Shown: piece by piece, positions 16,949 through 25,690 of the stretch
How the letters are laid out: each line of letters starts with the position of its first letter
Numbering within the stretch: the stretch's first letter is position 1
From: JACMLC01 sp963720235
GTDB taxonomy: Bacteria > Acidobacteriota > Blastocatellia > Pyrinomonadales > Pyrinomonadaceae
Length of the DNA stretch: 64,000 nucleotides
Direction of reading: 5' to 3'
Assembly (NCBI GenBank): GCA_963720235.1
Contig: OY970389.1
Span: 2,046,001-2,110,000, forward strand
Translations under genes and position numbers: made by a program
Notes under the pieces: model-generated
The model's database searches: none
What the model was told of the DNA's origin: nothing
Seen by the model: the letters and a program-made list of their open reading frames with translations, nothing else

Positions 16949-17480
16949 ATTTGATATATCGCTTCATCAAATCATCCCAATGCCCTTGCGCCTTGAGAAT
17001 CAGTTCGCAGACTTCGCGTACGGCTCCAAAGCCGCCGGGAAGTTTGGTGACGAAGTGTGCGGCGGCATGTGTTTCGGGGACGGCATCTGCGACGGCGATG
17101 GCAAAGCCCGCGCGCTGCATGAGCGGAATGTCCGTCACATCGTCTCCGATAAAAGCTATCTCTGCTTCGGCGAATCCGGCTTCGGTAATCAACTCTTCAT
17201 AATCTTTTATCTTATCCCAAGTGCCTTGCCTGACATGCTTCATGCCAAGCTCGCGCGCGCGCCGTTCGACAAGTGTGGATGAGCGGCCAGAGATGATTCC
17301 AGTTTCTAATCCTGCGCGATGCATGAGCACGATGCCGTGACCGTCGCGCGTATGAAAAGTTTTAATCTCGTCGCCGTTCTCAAGCAACTCTATGCGGCCA
17401 TCCGTGAGCACGCCGTCGCAATCCATCAAGAGCAGCTTGATGTGCGCCGCGCGCCGCCTGACCTCAGATTCATCCAACAT
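16947..17480 (-). CDS. kdsC: 3-deoxy-D-manno-octulosonate 8-phosphate phosphatase
   Basis: HAD-superfamily phosphatase that removes phosphate from Kdo-8-P to give Kdo, for LPS inner core and lipid A. At 177 residues it is the size of the small tetrameric KdsC. Motif I is LLLMDCDGVLTDGRI (Asp20 and Asp22 region), motif II is IISGRSS, and motifs III/IV are K..and FIGDDVTDIPLM. There is no cap domain, as expected. The gene starts 3 bases after the M1-like/TPR gene and lies in the same run as kdsA, consistent with one transcript. Its stop codon overlaps the end of an inverted repeat. Confidence 0.95.
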   Translation of the reverse strand: MLDESEVRRRAAHIKLLLMDCDGVLTDGRIELLENGDEIKTFHTRDGHGIVLMHRAGLETGIISGRSSTLVERRARELGMKHVRQGTWDKIKDYEELITEAGFAEAEIAFIGDDVTDIPLMQRAGFAIAVADAVPETHAAAHFVTKLPGGFGAVREVCELILKAQGHWDDLMKRYIK

Positions 17481-17483
17481 GCT

Positions 17484-19775
17484 TTAGCGCACCTCGAAAT
17501 ATTCTATGGCGGCAAGTTTCCAGCCGCCGCCAGCGCGCGCGAGTATGAGCACGGCTGTGCCGGACTGTTCGCGGCCAAGCTGTTTGACATTGAGGCTGAC
17601 ATCCAAAGCCATGCGTGTCGCATCGAGTTGCTCTGTGCGCAAGACCTGTGTCTGCCAGAGTTCAGGTTGGCTGGCAACCACTCCTTTTGAGAATGAAGTC
17701 AACTCGCCCGGCAGAATCAATGCTTCTATATCAGCTTTTCTTCCGCTCAAAATAGCCTTGTCAAGCTGCGCGATAAAAGTGCGCGCGGATTCGTCAGGCA
17801 CTGGCGCAGTCTTGGCTGCGGCTTCCGCCTTGAGGCGTCCGGCGCGTGCGGCCAGAGTGGTTGCATACTCCGCATCTGCCCTGACAGCTTCGTCGAAATG
17901 GCGCGCGGACTGTGCAGCTTGCCCGCGTTGGAGACTGATTTCGCCCAAGCCATTATTGGCCCACGCGAGCGTCGCGGGCGTCGGCACGCGAAGTTCGAGC
18001 GCGGCGCGAAACTCTTTCTCCGCCTGCTCCAATTTATTCTGGGCCAGAAGCGTGCGCGCCAAAAGAATGCGCGCCTCTTCATTGCCGGGCATGGCTGCGA
18101 CTAAATCACGCAGGAGACTTTCAGCGCGCGCGAAATCCTGTCGCACGAAAAGGCGCGTCGCTTCGACTGAAGCATCTTCGCCGGAAGCAGGTCGCGGCGC
18201 GGAATCATTCGCATAGTCAAACTGCGGATAGATTTTCTCCGGGTCAATCTCGACACGTTTGAGCCTGGCAGCGGTCTTAAAGACTGCTTCGCCAAAGTTG
18301 CGCGCGGGCAGTTGAACAGATTGATTCAGACGCTCTCCGCTTTCGGTCACGGCCAAGACGTTGGTTGTCACATCGAGCGCGCCAACGTTTCTCAGCGCAA
18401 CGACCCATTCGCCGCCGCGCGCCTGTGGCAGCCCGACGATTAAATCCATGTCCGTCGGTTGGTCCAGAGAGTATTGCAGAATCGTCTTGACAGTTTCGCC
18501 GCCGCGCAGGGCCAGCGCTTCACGCAAAGCGGCCAGCGTCAGTCCGCCGCCGTCGCCCGCTCTGGTCTGCAACTGCGTGCGCAGGGTTTCGACAAATGCT
18601 TCGCGTCCAATCGCGCGCTCGACCAGTCGCCAGACCATCGCGCCTTTGCTTCCGACAGCAGTGAAGTAAGCAGGGTCAAGCGGCGTGGTCGAAGCTAAGG
18701 GCGCATCGCGTTTGGCGATAGCGGCGAAGGCCGTGCGCTGGCGCAGGCGTTCCGCTTCGGCAATCTCCCCGCCGAATTGTTTCTCTAAAAACATCATCGC
18801 CAAGTGTCGCGCCAATCCCTCTTGAATCACTCCGCTGCCTTCTGCGCGGACGGGCGTGCCGCCGCCAATCCAGAGGCGCGCGACCATCTCAGACACTTGC
18901 ATCGCCGTCACTGCATCAATCTTCGAGCGACGAAAGGCAGCCTTATCAAGCAGGAGCACTCCGCCGTCGTTGAAGCCCGCGCCCTGATTGACGACGACCA
19001 ACCTGATTGGAACATCCGGCGCTGGCCCAAGCATGCTGGCATAAAAAGCTCTGGCCGCTCCGGCCAGAGAGATGAGAGCCTCTGCCTGCTTGCGTTCTTC
19101 CGCGCTTGCGCCCTTTGGCAAAGCTGCGCTGATGCCGCGCGCGTCTGCACTGCCCTCGCTTGTCTCCCAACTGCCCGAAAGGAAAAAAGGCTGGCCGTAG
19201 AGAGCTTGTTCAAAGTTGCCGCCAACGGATTTGCCAGAAGAGATGACTGCTTCTCCCGCTGCTCCTGTGACTTTCAAACGAACGGGAGCGATGTCTGCTC
19301 CGCGCGCCAGGAAGGGATTGCCGGGCGTCGGATACCAGAAAGAGAGCGGCAGAAATTGTGTCCCCAAAGGAGAGATGGAAGCGAGGCCGCTGTTCTCTGC
19401 AACGGGCAGCGTGTAATCAACCGCGACATTGAATGTGGCATCGGGCGCAACAGGCGCGGGCAAAGTTATCTCCACGCGCTGTTGATTGGTGCGCGAATCC
19501 TGCGAGACGCGGAAAGTTGCCGTCGCGTCATTTACTGTGGCCGCTTTAATCTCTGCTTTCGGATTGATGCGGAGAGTGATTCGTGTGCCTGTGCCGCGCC
19601 CGACATTGCGTATTGTGACCTGCGCGCGTGCAGAGAGCGCGCGACCCGCAGGCTGCGCGCTGATGTCATAACGCGAGACCTGCCATGCTGCCGTAGGCTC
19701 TGCCTGAGCCTGCGCGCAAGTGTGCGCGGCACAGACAAAAAAGAATGCTCCCAGTAGAGTCAGTAAGATTTTCAT
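17484..19775 (-). CDS. Secreted M1-peptidase-like protein (catalytically dead) with TPRs and an NTF2-like C-terminus
   Basis: A 763-residue exported protein (signal peptide about 1-24) between kdsA and kdsC. The N-terminal part (about 30-200) looks like the beta-sandwich of M1 aminopeptidases. The middle (about 215-470) looks like an M1 thermolysin-like domain, but where HExxHxW should be it has SEMVARLWIGG, and the downstream NEG reads QEG in GVIQEGLARHLA. The zinc ligands are therefore gone. About three TPR units follow (520-650, for example FVRQDFARAESLLRDLVAAM). The last 100 residues resemble an NTF2/SnoaL-like fold, ending GGWKLAAIEYFEVR. It is probably a periplasmic binding or scaffold protein. 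The link with Kdo metabolism is only positional. Confidence 0.6.
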   Translation of the reverse strand: MKILLTLLGAFFFVCAAHTCAQAQAEPTAAWQVSRYDISAQPAGRALSARAQVTIRNVGRGTGTRITLRINPKAEIKAATVNDATATFRVSQDSRTNQQRVEITLPAPVAPDATFNVAVDYTLPVAENSGLASISPLGTQFLPLSFWYPTPGNPFLARGADIAPVRLKVTGAAGEAVISSGKSVGGNFEQALYGQPFFLSGSWETSEGSADARGISAALPKGASAEERKQAEALISLAGAARAFYASMLGPAPDVPIRLVVVNQGAGFNDGGVLLLDKAAFRRSKIDAVTAMQVSEMVARLWIGGGTPVRAEGSGVIQEGLARHLAMMFLEKQFGGEIAEAERLRQRTAFAAIAKRDAPLASTTPLDPAYFTAVGSKGAMVWRLVERAIGREAFVETLRTQLQTRAGDGGGLTLAALREALALRGGETVKTILQYSLDQPTDMDLIVGLPQARGGEWVVALRNVGALDVTTNVLAVTESGERLNQSVQLPARNFGEAVFKTAARLKRVEIDPEKIYPQFDYANDSAPRPASGEDASVEATRLFVRQDFARAESLLRDLVAAMPGNEEARILLARTLLAQNKLEQAEKEFRAALELRVPTPATLAWANNGLGEISLQRGQAAQSARHFDEAVRADAEYATTLAARAGRLKAEAAAKTAPVPDESARTFIAQLDKAILSGRKADIEALILPGELTSFSKGVVASQPELWQTQVLRTEQLDATRMALDVSLNVKQLGREQSGTAVLILARAGGGWKLAAIEYFEVR

Positions 19776-19836
19776 GATGTAAGTGAATCTGTGCGACGGG
19801 ATATTTTATAAAGCAATGTTCTTAAACTTTTAAATT

Positions 19837-20706
19837 TTATTGCGCCGCGCTTGCACGGCTTCCGCGTCTGTTCACGAGCGCGTGTAGTTCACAGAGAGTT
19901 TCTAAGAGCGGAGCAAGACGCTCAAGCGGGAGCATGTTCGGGCCGTCAGAGGGCGCGGCCTCCGGCCTCTCATGAACTTCCATAAACACTGCATCAACTC
20001 CGCAGGCGACCCCTGCGCGCGCAAGCGGTTCGATGTACTCGGATTGACCGCCGGTTGCATGGCCCAATCCGCCGGGCAGTTGCAGAGAATGCGTGACATC
20101 GTAAACGACAGGCACGCCAAACTCTCGCATAATCGGAAACGAGCGCATGTCTACAACCAGATTGTTATAGCCAAAGCTTGCGCCGCGCTCTGTCAACAAA
20201 AGTTTCTCGCACCCGGCGGCACGCGCTTTTGAGACAATGTTCTTTGCATCCGTCGGCGCAAGAAACTGTCCCTTCTTGACATTGACGGCGCGGCCTGTGC
20301 GCGCGCATGCGAGAATCAAATCTGTCTGGCGCGAAAGGAAAGCCGGAATTTGCAGTATGTCCACGACCTCTGCAACGGCTTCGACTTGTTGCGTGTCGTG
20401 CACATCCGTTAAGACCGGAACGCCGATTTCTTCTTTGACGATTTGCAGAACTTCGAGCCCTGCCTGCATACCTAGCCCGCGAAAGCTTTCGATGGATGAA
20501 CGATTGGCTTTGTCGAAAGATGACTTGAAAACAAAATCGAGTCCCGCGCTCTCTGCGCGTTTGCGACACTCGCGGGCCATCATCAAAGCGTGCTCGCGCG
20601 ATTCAATCACGCACGGCCCAGCGATAATCGTCAGCCTTCCGTCGCCAAAGGTCGCATTGCCTACTTGAAAAGGTTGCTGGCGAAACTCCTCTTTGTCCTC
20701 AGACAT
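19837..20706 (-). CDS. kdsA: 3-deoxy-8-phosphooctulonate synthase (Kdo-8-P synthase)
   Basis: It condenses phosphoenolpyruvate with D-arabinose 5-phosphate to give Kdo-8-phosphate. At 289 residues it is the normal length, a TIM-barrel DAHP-synthase-like enzyme. Visible motifs are IAGPCVIES, FKSSFDKANRSS, VPVLTDVHD, LQIPAFLSRQTDL, KKGQFLAP and YDVTHSLQLPGG. The Cys in AGPC marks the metal-dependent class (Aquifex type; E. coli KdsA has Asn there). The start codon shares one base with the stop of the kinase-TPR gene (TAATG), so translation is likely coupled. The arabinose-5-phosphate isomerase gene is not in the window. Confidence 0.96.
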   Translation of the reverse strand: MSEDKEEFRQQPFQVGNATFGDGRLTIIAGPCVIESREHALMMARECRKRAESAGLDFVFKSSFDKANRSSIESFRGLGMQAGLEVLQIVKEEIGVPVLTDVHDTQQVEAVAEVVDILQIPAFLSRQTDLILACARTGRAVNVKKGQFLAPTDAKNIVSKARAAGCEKLLLTERGASFGYNNLVVDMRSFPIMREFGVPVVYDVTHSLQLPGGLGHATGGQSEYIEPLARAGVACGVDAVFMEVHERPEAAPSDGPNMLPLERLAPLLETLCELHALVNRRGSRASAAQ

Positions 20707-22934
20707 TATTTCGTTCCCTCTTTCTCCGCGCGCCGGCGCAAGTCCTGCAAGCTTCTCTCGACCAGTGGACGGTTGAAAGCCTTCGGATTCTGCTGTAAGA
20801 AGGTTTCGTATTCCTTGATTGCTTCTGCGAACCGGCCAGTCTTTTCATACAACAAGCCAAGATTGTAATGCGCCTCTGGATAATTTCCGTTGCGCTGTTC
20901 TATCGCGCGTTTGAACGCAGCCTCCGCGCCCGCAGAATCTTTCTGGCGCGCGAGTGCGACGCCCAGAGCTTCGTTCGCATCAGCATCCTGATGATTGTTC
21001 TGCTCTATGGCTTTGTTGAGAGCTTCTGTCGCTTCCCCGTCGCGGTTGAGATTGAGGAGCACCAGACCCTTTTGATAGAAGGCATCCGGGTATGTGCCGC
21101 CGCGTTGAGAGATAGCGGCATCATAAGCTTTGATGGCATTCTCCGTATCGCCCTGCTGCTGCAAAGCAAAGGCCAGATTATATTGCGCCGCGAAATAGTT
21201 TCCGTCCTTCTGCGCGATGGCCTTGCGAAACTCTTCCGTCGCGTCCGCGAGTTGGCCCTTTGCCATCAACGCACGACCGAGCCTGTTATGCGCCGAAGGG
21301 AAATTATCCTGTAGCTCAATCGCGCGACGAAAATCACGAATCGCGGAATCGTAATCGCGCGTCGAGAAATAGTATCCGCCGCGCTCGTAAAACTCCGCGG
21401 CAGCTTTCGGCTCGCGCGCGGGCGCGGCAATCTTCGGCTCATTATCGCCGGGAGTAATAAAGCGGCCCGTCGCTTCCGCGTCCTCAGGCATTTTCTGCGT
21501 GACGGACGGGCGCGACCTCATCAGATAGGCGACGATAATCAGCGAGAGCGAAAAGATTGCGACTCCGATTGCCAGCAGGACAAGCGGCTGGCGCAGCCAA
21601 TCGCCAATCGCTCTCTTTCCACCGACCGGAACTTTCACACGCGACACAGCAGGTTCTTGGGCAGAAGAAGATAAAGATGCTGCTGATGAAGATGAAGCCG
21701 ATGCTGCCTCCGCATCACTCGCGCGCGAAGTTGCGACAGCATCCTTCTCAAAAGCATCCTTCCCATCTTCGCGCGGCGCACCCGTCTGCACTACCTGCTC
21801 TTCGGCAGTATCGGTCGCAGGCATCTCAGTTGTCTTAACGCGCCCCGCGCGGCTCTCGCGCAATCTTTCAATATCAATCACTAAGCGACCCGAAGGAGAC
21901 TCTGTGCCTGCATCGCGCAATGAATCGAGCGTCGGCGCGCTAAAACCTCCAGAGTGTTCGAGCCCTAAAAGCTGCGCCGTCGCATACAACTCGCGGCGAA
22001 ATGCTCCGGCATCTGCGGGCCTCTGGTCAGGCTTCTTTTCCAGAGCATGCAAGACAAGTGTTTCCAGTTCCTGCGGAATGGTGGTCACAAACTCTCTCGG
22101 CGCACGCGGAAGTTCCGAAGAATGTTTTAAAGCAACGGAAAGCGGCGTCGGCCCTGTGAATGGCGTCGTGCCTGTCAACATCTCGTAGAGAATGATTCCG
22201 AGGCTATAGACATCCGAAGCGGGCGAGAGTTCTGCGCCGTCGCATTGTTCCGGCGACATATAGCGCGGCGTGCCAATCATCACGCCCGTCTGCGTCAAAG
22301 GCTTCTGGTCCAGACCGTCCGAGGCTTCACTCGCCAGCTTGGCGATGCCGAAGTCCAGCACCTTGATGATGGTCGGAGCGTGCGAGCGTTGGACGACAAA
22401 AATATTTCCGGGCTTTAAGTCGCGGTGAATCACTCCCTCTTCGTGCGCCGCCGCCACAGCCGCAGAGATTTGCAGCATCAGCGAGACAGCACGCGCGGCA
22501 TCTAGCGGAGCTTCGCGCGCCAGCACATCGCGCAACGAGCGGCCTTCCAAAAGCTCCATCACGATATAGAACAAGCCATCGGAAGTGCGTCCGAAATCCG
22601 TGACGGCGACAGCATTGGTGTGGCGCAATCTTCCAGCCGCACGCGCCTCGCGCCGGAAGCGTTCCTGCGCCGCTTCGTCTTCGACGAAACGCGAATTGAG
22701 CACTTTGACGGCTACGGGTCTATCAATCAAAAGATGCGTGCCATGATAGACAGTTCCCATGCCTCCTTCGCCGAGCCGCGAATCAAGACGATACTTGTCG
22801 TCGAGCGTGCGACCGATGAGCGGATCGGATGTGTCTGTCGAGACAGTCGCATCCGCCTGCAAAGCCGCGCCGTCTTCCGGGCATTGCTTTACGTCATCCG
22901 CGTAGTGACGACCGCATGTGGGGCAATGAAGCAT
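20706..22934 (-). CDS. Transmembrane Ser/Thr protein kinase with zinc ribbon and TPRs
   Basis: PknB-type eukaryotic-like kinase of 742 residues. A zinc-finger-like head, CPTCGRHYADDVKQCPEDG (4-22), comes first. The kinase domain (about 48-310) has GEGGMGTVYHG, VAVKVL (Lys77), HRDLKPGN (170-177), DFG (194-196) and GTPRYMSPEQ, so all catalytic residues are present. A charged Ser/Ala-rich linker follows, then one membrane helix (about 463-483) and six or so TPRs to the end (about 500-735), which would be periplasmic. It is the first gene of a unit with kdsA (1-base overlap), which suggests, without proving, a regulatory tie to envelope synthesis. A PP2C phosphatase is encoded at 38662. Confidence 0.93.
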   Translation of the reverse strand: MLHCPTCGRHYADDVKQCPEDGAALQADATVSTDTSDPLIGRTLDDKYRLDSRLGEGGMGTVYHGTHLLIDRPVAVKVLNSRFVEDEAAQERFRREARAAGRLRHTNAVAVTDFGRTSDGLFYIVMELLEGRSLRDVLAREAPLDAARAVSLMLQISAAVAAAHEEGVIHRDLKPGNIFVVQRSHAPTIIKVLDFGIAKLASEASDGLDQKPLTQTGVMIGTPRYMSPEQCDGAELSPASDVYSLGIILYEMLTGTTPFTGPTPLSVALKHSSELPRAPREFVTTIPQELETLVLHALEKKPDQRPADAGAFRRELYATAQLLGLEHSGGFSAPTLDSLRDAGTESPSGRLVIDIERLRESRAGRVKTTEMPATDTAEEQVVQTGAPREDGKDAFEKDAVATSRASDAEAASASSSSAASLSSSAQEPAVSRVKVPVGGKRAIGDWLRQPLVLLAIGVAIFSLSLIIVAYLMRSRPSVTQKMPEDAEATGRFITPGDNEPKIAAPAREPKAAAEFYERGGYYFSTRDYDSAIRDFRRAIELQDNFPSAHNRLGRALMAKGQLADATEEFRKAIAQKDGNYFAAQYNLAFALQQQGDTENAIKAYDAAISQRGGTYPDAFYQKGLVLLNLNRDGEATEALNKAIEQNNHQDADANEALGVALARQKDSAGAEAAFKRAIEQRNGNYPEAHYNLGLLYEKTGRFAEAIKEYETFLQQNPKAFNRPLVERSLQDLRRRAEKEGTK

Positions 22935-22983
22935 AAACAGTTTCAGCTTATGTGAAGTTTAACTAAAAACTCAACTACGTTTC

Positions 22984-23052
22984 CTGCCTTTGCGCCTTTG
23001 CGCCTTTGCGGGAGATTATAACTCACGCAAAGGCGCAAAGGCGCAAAGGAAA
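22984..23052. repeat. CGCAAAGG-word palindrome, family A (opposite arm order)
   Basis: The left arm is CTGCCTTTGCGCCTTTGCGC followed by CTTTGCGGGAG; the right arm is CACGCAAAGGCGCAAAGGCG followed by CAAAGG. Only about 10 bases separate the arms. The CTTTGCG arm comes first, opposite to most copies. It lies between the kinase and GNAT genes. Confidence 0.9.
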
Positions 23053-23079
23053 ACCATTCTTTATTAATCTAATCTTAGC

Positions 23080-23646
23080 TTATCTGCTACGCAAAATATA
23101 AATCGCATCGTCGGGCTTGTACTCGTCTCGCTCGATGGCATAATAAACCAAATCGGCGTCGTAATGATGCGCCATCTTTTCGTAACGCATCCCAACCTTT
23201 TCCATCACGCGCCATGAGCCAACGTTCTCAGGATTAGCGAGAGCGATGATGCGGTCAAGCTTTGTGTTCCCAAAAACCCAGCGCAGGCAGGCGCGCGCCA
23301 GCTCCGTCGTATATCCGTTGCGCCAGTATGGTTGGGCCAGACCATACAGCAATTCTACTTCGGGCGTCTCTTCGACATACTGAAATCCGCAATAGCCTAT
23401 AAACTCTCCGGACTCTTTCAGCGTCGCGGCGATATGCCCGAAGCCGCGCTCGCCCCAACGCTTTTTGACACGCTCAAAATAATCCGCTACTTCTTGTCGC
23501 GTCGGCGTCCAGCCGGGCCTGATGTATTTCATCACCTCTGCATCAGTCCAGAGTTGATAGAGCGGCTCGAAATCTTTCGGCTCGTAAGAGCGCAGGCGCA
23601 GGCGTTCGGTTTCAATTTCCAGTTTCGGAGATTCACCTTCAGTCAT
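23080..23646 (-). CDS. GNAT acetyltransferase, RimJ/RimL type
   Basis: Acetyl-CoA-dependent N-acetyltransferase (about 188 residues). It has the RimJ/RimL-like opening IETERLRLRSYEPKDFEPLY and the GNAT core IGYCGFQYVEETPEVELLYGL, QPYWRNGYTTELARACLRW and NPENVGSWRVMEKVGMRY, the last being the usual motif B. The ATG at 23646 is preferred over the longer frame because it overlaps the pyrG stop by 8 bases (ATGACTGA) and begins just before the fold. The substrate is unknown; it could be a ribosomal protein N-terminus, an amino acid or a small amine. Confidence 0.87.
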   Translation of the reverse strand: MTEGESPKLEIETERLRLRSYEPKDFEPLYQLWTDAEVMKYIRPGWTPTRQEVADYFERVKKRWGERGFGHIAATLKESGEFIGYCGFQYVEETPEVELLYGLAQPYWRNGYTTELARACLRWVFGNTKLDRIIALANPENVGSWRVMEKVGMRYEKMAHHYDADLVYYAIERDEYKPDDAIYILRSR

Positions 23647-25336
23647 CGCCTGCGACTCCCGCGCGCTCGTGCTCCATCGCCGGAGTTTCCGCGACAGCCT
23701 CCATAGAAGTTTCATTGCGCATGCGATTCTCGTAAGCCGCGCGAATGAATGAAGCGAAGAGCGGGTGCGCGCTCAGAGGCTTTGACTTGTATTCGGGATG
23801 AAACTGGCAACCCAGAAACCATGGATGAACTTCGCGCGGCAGTTCTATCATCTCGACAAATCTGCCATCGGGCGAGACGCCGCTGAAGCGCAAGCCCTCG
23901 CGCTCTAAAGTCTCACGAAACTCAGGATTAAATTCATAACGATGCCTGTGCCGCTCGCTGATAACTTCCGCGCCGCCGTAAATCTCGCGCGCTAAGGAAT
24001 CTTTAGCGAGATTACAAGGGCATGCGCCGAGCCGCATCGTGCCGCCAAACTCTTCGACGTTGACTAAGTCGCGCAGCTTGAAGATGACAGGATAAGGCGT
24101 CTGCGGGTCAAACTCCGTTGAGTCTGCATCCTTCAAACCGCAAACGTGGCGCGCGTATTCGATGCAAGCCGTCTGCATGCCCAGACAGATGCCGAAGTAA
24201 GGCGTCCTGGTTTTCCGCGCATAGCTGATGGCCTTAATCATGCCTGCGATGCCGCGCTTGCCAAAACCGCCAGGCACGAGTATCGCGTCGAAATCGCGCA
24301 GGCGTTCCTCATAATCCTCTTCCATCAAATCTTCCGATTCAATCCAGCGCACATCCACTTTCAGATTATTCGCCACGCCGCCGTGCGTTAAGGCTTCGCG
24401 CAAAGATTTATATGAATCCTCAAACTCTACATATTTGCCGACAATGGCAATCGAAGTTGCGCCCGATAGCGGCTCTCTGATTGTGGAAACTAATTCGCGC
24501 CATTGTGAGAGGTCTGTCTTCGCAGCGCTCTCGCCAAGCTCAAGCGATTCGACGATGAATTGGTCCAATCCCTGCTCATGAAAAGCAAGCGGCACTTCGT
24601 AAATCGTATCCACGTCCTGCGCCGTGATGACTGCGGATTCTTTGACATTGCAGAACAATGCAATCTTGCCGCGCAGGTCGCGCGAGAGCGGTCGGTCTGA
24701 ACGGCAGAGCAGTATGTCGGGCGCGATGCCTATCTCTCTTAATTCGCGCACGGAATGTTGTGTCGGCTTGGTCTTGAGTTCGCCTGCGGCGGCGATGAAA
24801 GGAACTAAAGTGACATGCACAAAGAGCGCGCCAGCCCTTCCCTCTTCATTTCCCATTTGACGAATCGCTTCGAGGAAAGGCAGCGATTCGATGTCGCCCA
24901 CTGTGCCGCCGATTTCAACTATCACGACATCCGGCTGGTCTTTGTCTGCGACGGCGCGAACGGCGTCCTTGATTTCGTTTGTGATGTGCGGAATGACCTG
25001 AATGGTCTTGCCTAAATAATCTCCGCGCCTCTCTTTCTCAATGACAGAAAGATAGATGCGCCCTGTCGTCCAGTTGTTCGATTGCGAGAGACGCGCGTTG
25101 GTGAATCTTTCGTAATGGCCGAGGTCTAGGTCTGTCTCCGCGCCGTCGTCCGTGACAAAGACTTCGCCGTGCTGGAAAGGAGACATCGTGCCGGGGTCAA
25201 CATTGATGTAAGGGTCTAGCTTGATGAGAGCCACGCGCAAACCGCGCGCTTCCAGCAGACAACCGATAGACGAAGCCGCTAAACCTTTACCCAAGCTCGA
25301 AACCACGCCGCCCGTCACGAAAATATATTTTGGCAT
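23639..25336 (-). CDS. pyrG: CTP synthase
   Basis: It makes CTP from UTP with ATP and glutamine. The amidoligase domain starts MPKYIFVTGGVVSSLGKG and contains LDPYINVDPGTMSPFQHGEV; the class I glutamine amidotransferase domain has GGFGKRG, the nucleophile in FGICLGMQ, and the His-Glu pair in QFHPEY. The length of 565 is slightly above E. coli (545) because of a C-terminal extension. The ATG at 25336 follows TTGAGGAGCG, a good ribosome binding site. It sits one gene downstream of kdsB, which consumes CTP. This pyrG-kds linkage is common in Gram-negatives. Confidence 0.97.
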   Translation of the reverse strand: MPKYIFVTGGVVSSLGKGLAASSIGCLLEARGLRVALIKLDPYINVDPGTMSPFQHGEVFVTDDGAETDLDLGHYERFTNARLSQSNNWTTGRIYLSVIEKERRGDYLGKTIQVIPHITNEIKDAVRAVADKDQPDVVIVEIGGTVGDIESLPFLEAIRQMGNEEGRAGALFVHVTLVPFIAAAGELKTKPTQHSVRELREIGIAPDILLCRSDRPLSRDLRGKIALFCNVKESAVITAQDVDTIYEVPLAFHEQGLDQFIVESLELGESAAKTDLSQWRELVSTIREPLSGATSIAIVGKYVEFEDSYKSLREALTHGGVANNLKVDVRWIESEDLMEEDYEERLRDFDAILVPGGFGKRGIAGMIKAISYARKTRTPYFGICLGMQTACIEYARHVCGLKDADSTEFDPQTPYPVIFKLRDLVNVEEFGGTMRLGACPCNLAKDSLAREIYGGAEVISERHRHRYEFNPEFRETLEREGLRFSGVSPDGRFVEMIELPREVHPWFLGCQFHPEYKSKPLSAHPLFASFIRAAYENRMRNETSMEAVAETPAMEHERAGVAGDD

Positions 25337-25365
25337 CACGCTCCTCAAAATTAAAAAGTTAAATG

Positions 25366-25424
25366 GAAAAAGGTAAAAGTGAAAATCAATAGCTTAGCTC
25401 TTATTCTCACGTTTACCTTTTTTC
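25366..25424. repeat. AT-rich palindrome whose right arm encodes a lysine-rich protein tail
   Basis: The left arm AAAAAGGTAAAAGTGAAAAT pairs with ATTCTCACGTTTACCTTTTT. Bases 25394-25424 belong to the coding region of the small membrane protein, where the arm encodes its Lys/Arg-rich C-terminus. Confidence 0.75.
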
Positions 25425-25690
25425 TTTTTATCTTTGCCGTCACCGGATTCCTGTTCGCCGTCCAGATAACCCTGCTTGAAATCTTCCTGCACTTCTGCGG
25501 CCTTGCCCGCCGCAGGGTCTAAAAATTTATTCAAGCCCGATAGCCCCGCACTCAACAGGCCCGTAGCTTCATGCGCGCGCTTATCAAACTCCTCCTGCGA
25601 GACCTCGTAAGGCTTGCCCAGTATAGACAAGCCGACGAACGCGCCTATCACAATCAAGATGATTACGCCGAGTCCAATCCAATCGCTCAT
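25394..25690 (-). CDS. Small single-span membrane protein of unknown function
   Basis: A 98-residue protein with one N-terminal helix (about 4-25, WIGLGVIILIVIGAFVGLSI), a short amphipathic middle (EEFDKRAHEATGLLSAGLSG) and a strongly basic tail (KDKKKKGKRENKS). Its start overlaps the kdsB stop by 4 bases (ATGA), so it is translated with kdsB. The tail is encoded by one arm of a palindrome and may be an evolutionary add-on. I do not recognise the family; its place between kdsB and pyrG suggests an envelope-linked role (inference). Confidence 0.68.
   Translation of the reverse strand: MSDWIGLGVIILIVIGAFVGLSILGKPYEVSQEEFDKRAHEATGLLSAGLSGLNKFLDPAAGKAAEVQEDFKQGYLDGEQESGDGKDKKKKGKRENKS

Noticed and set aside
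18804..19757. 317-residue plus-strand open frame opposite the M1-like gene
   Set aside because: It is antisense to a much longer frame with a signal peptide and recognisable domains; its translation is Cys/Arg-rich without fold features, a usual shadow in high-GC DNA.
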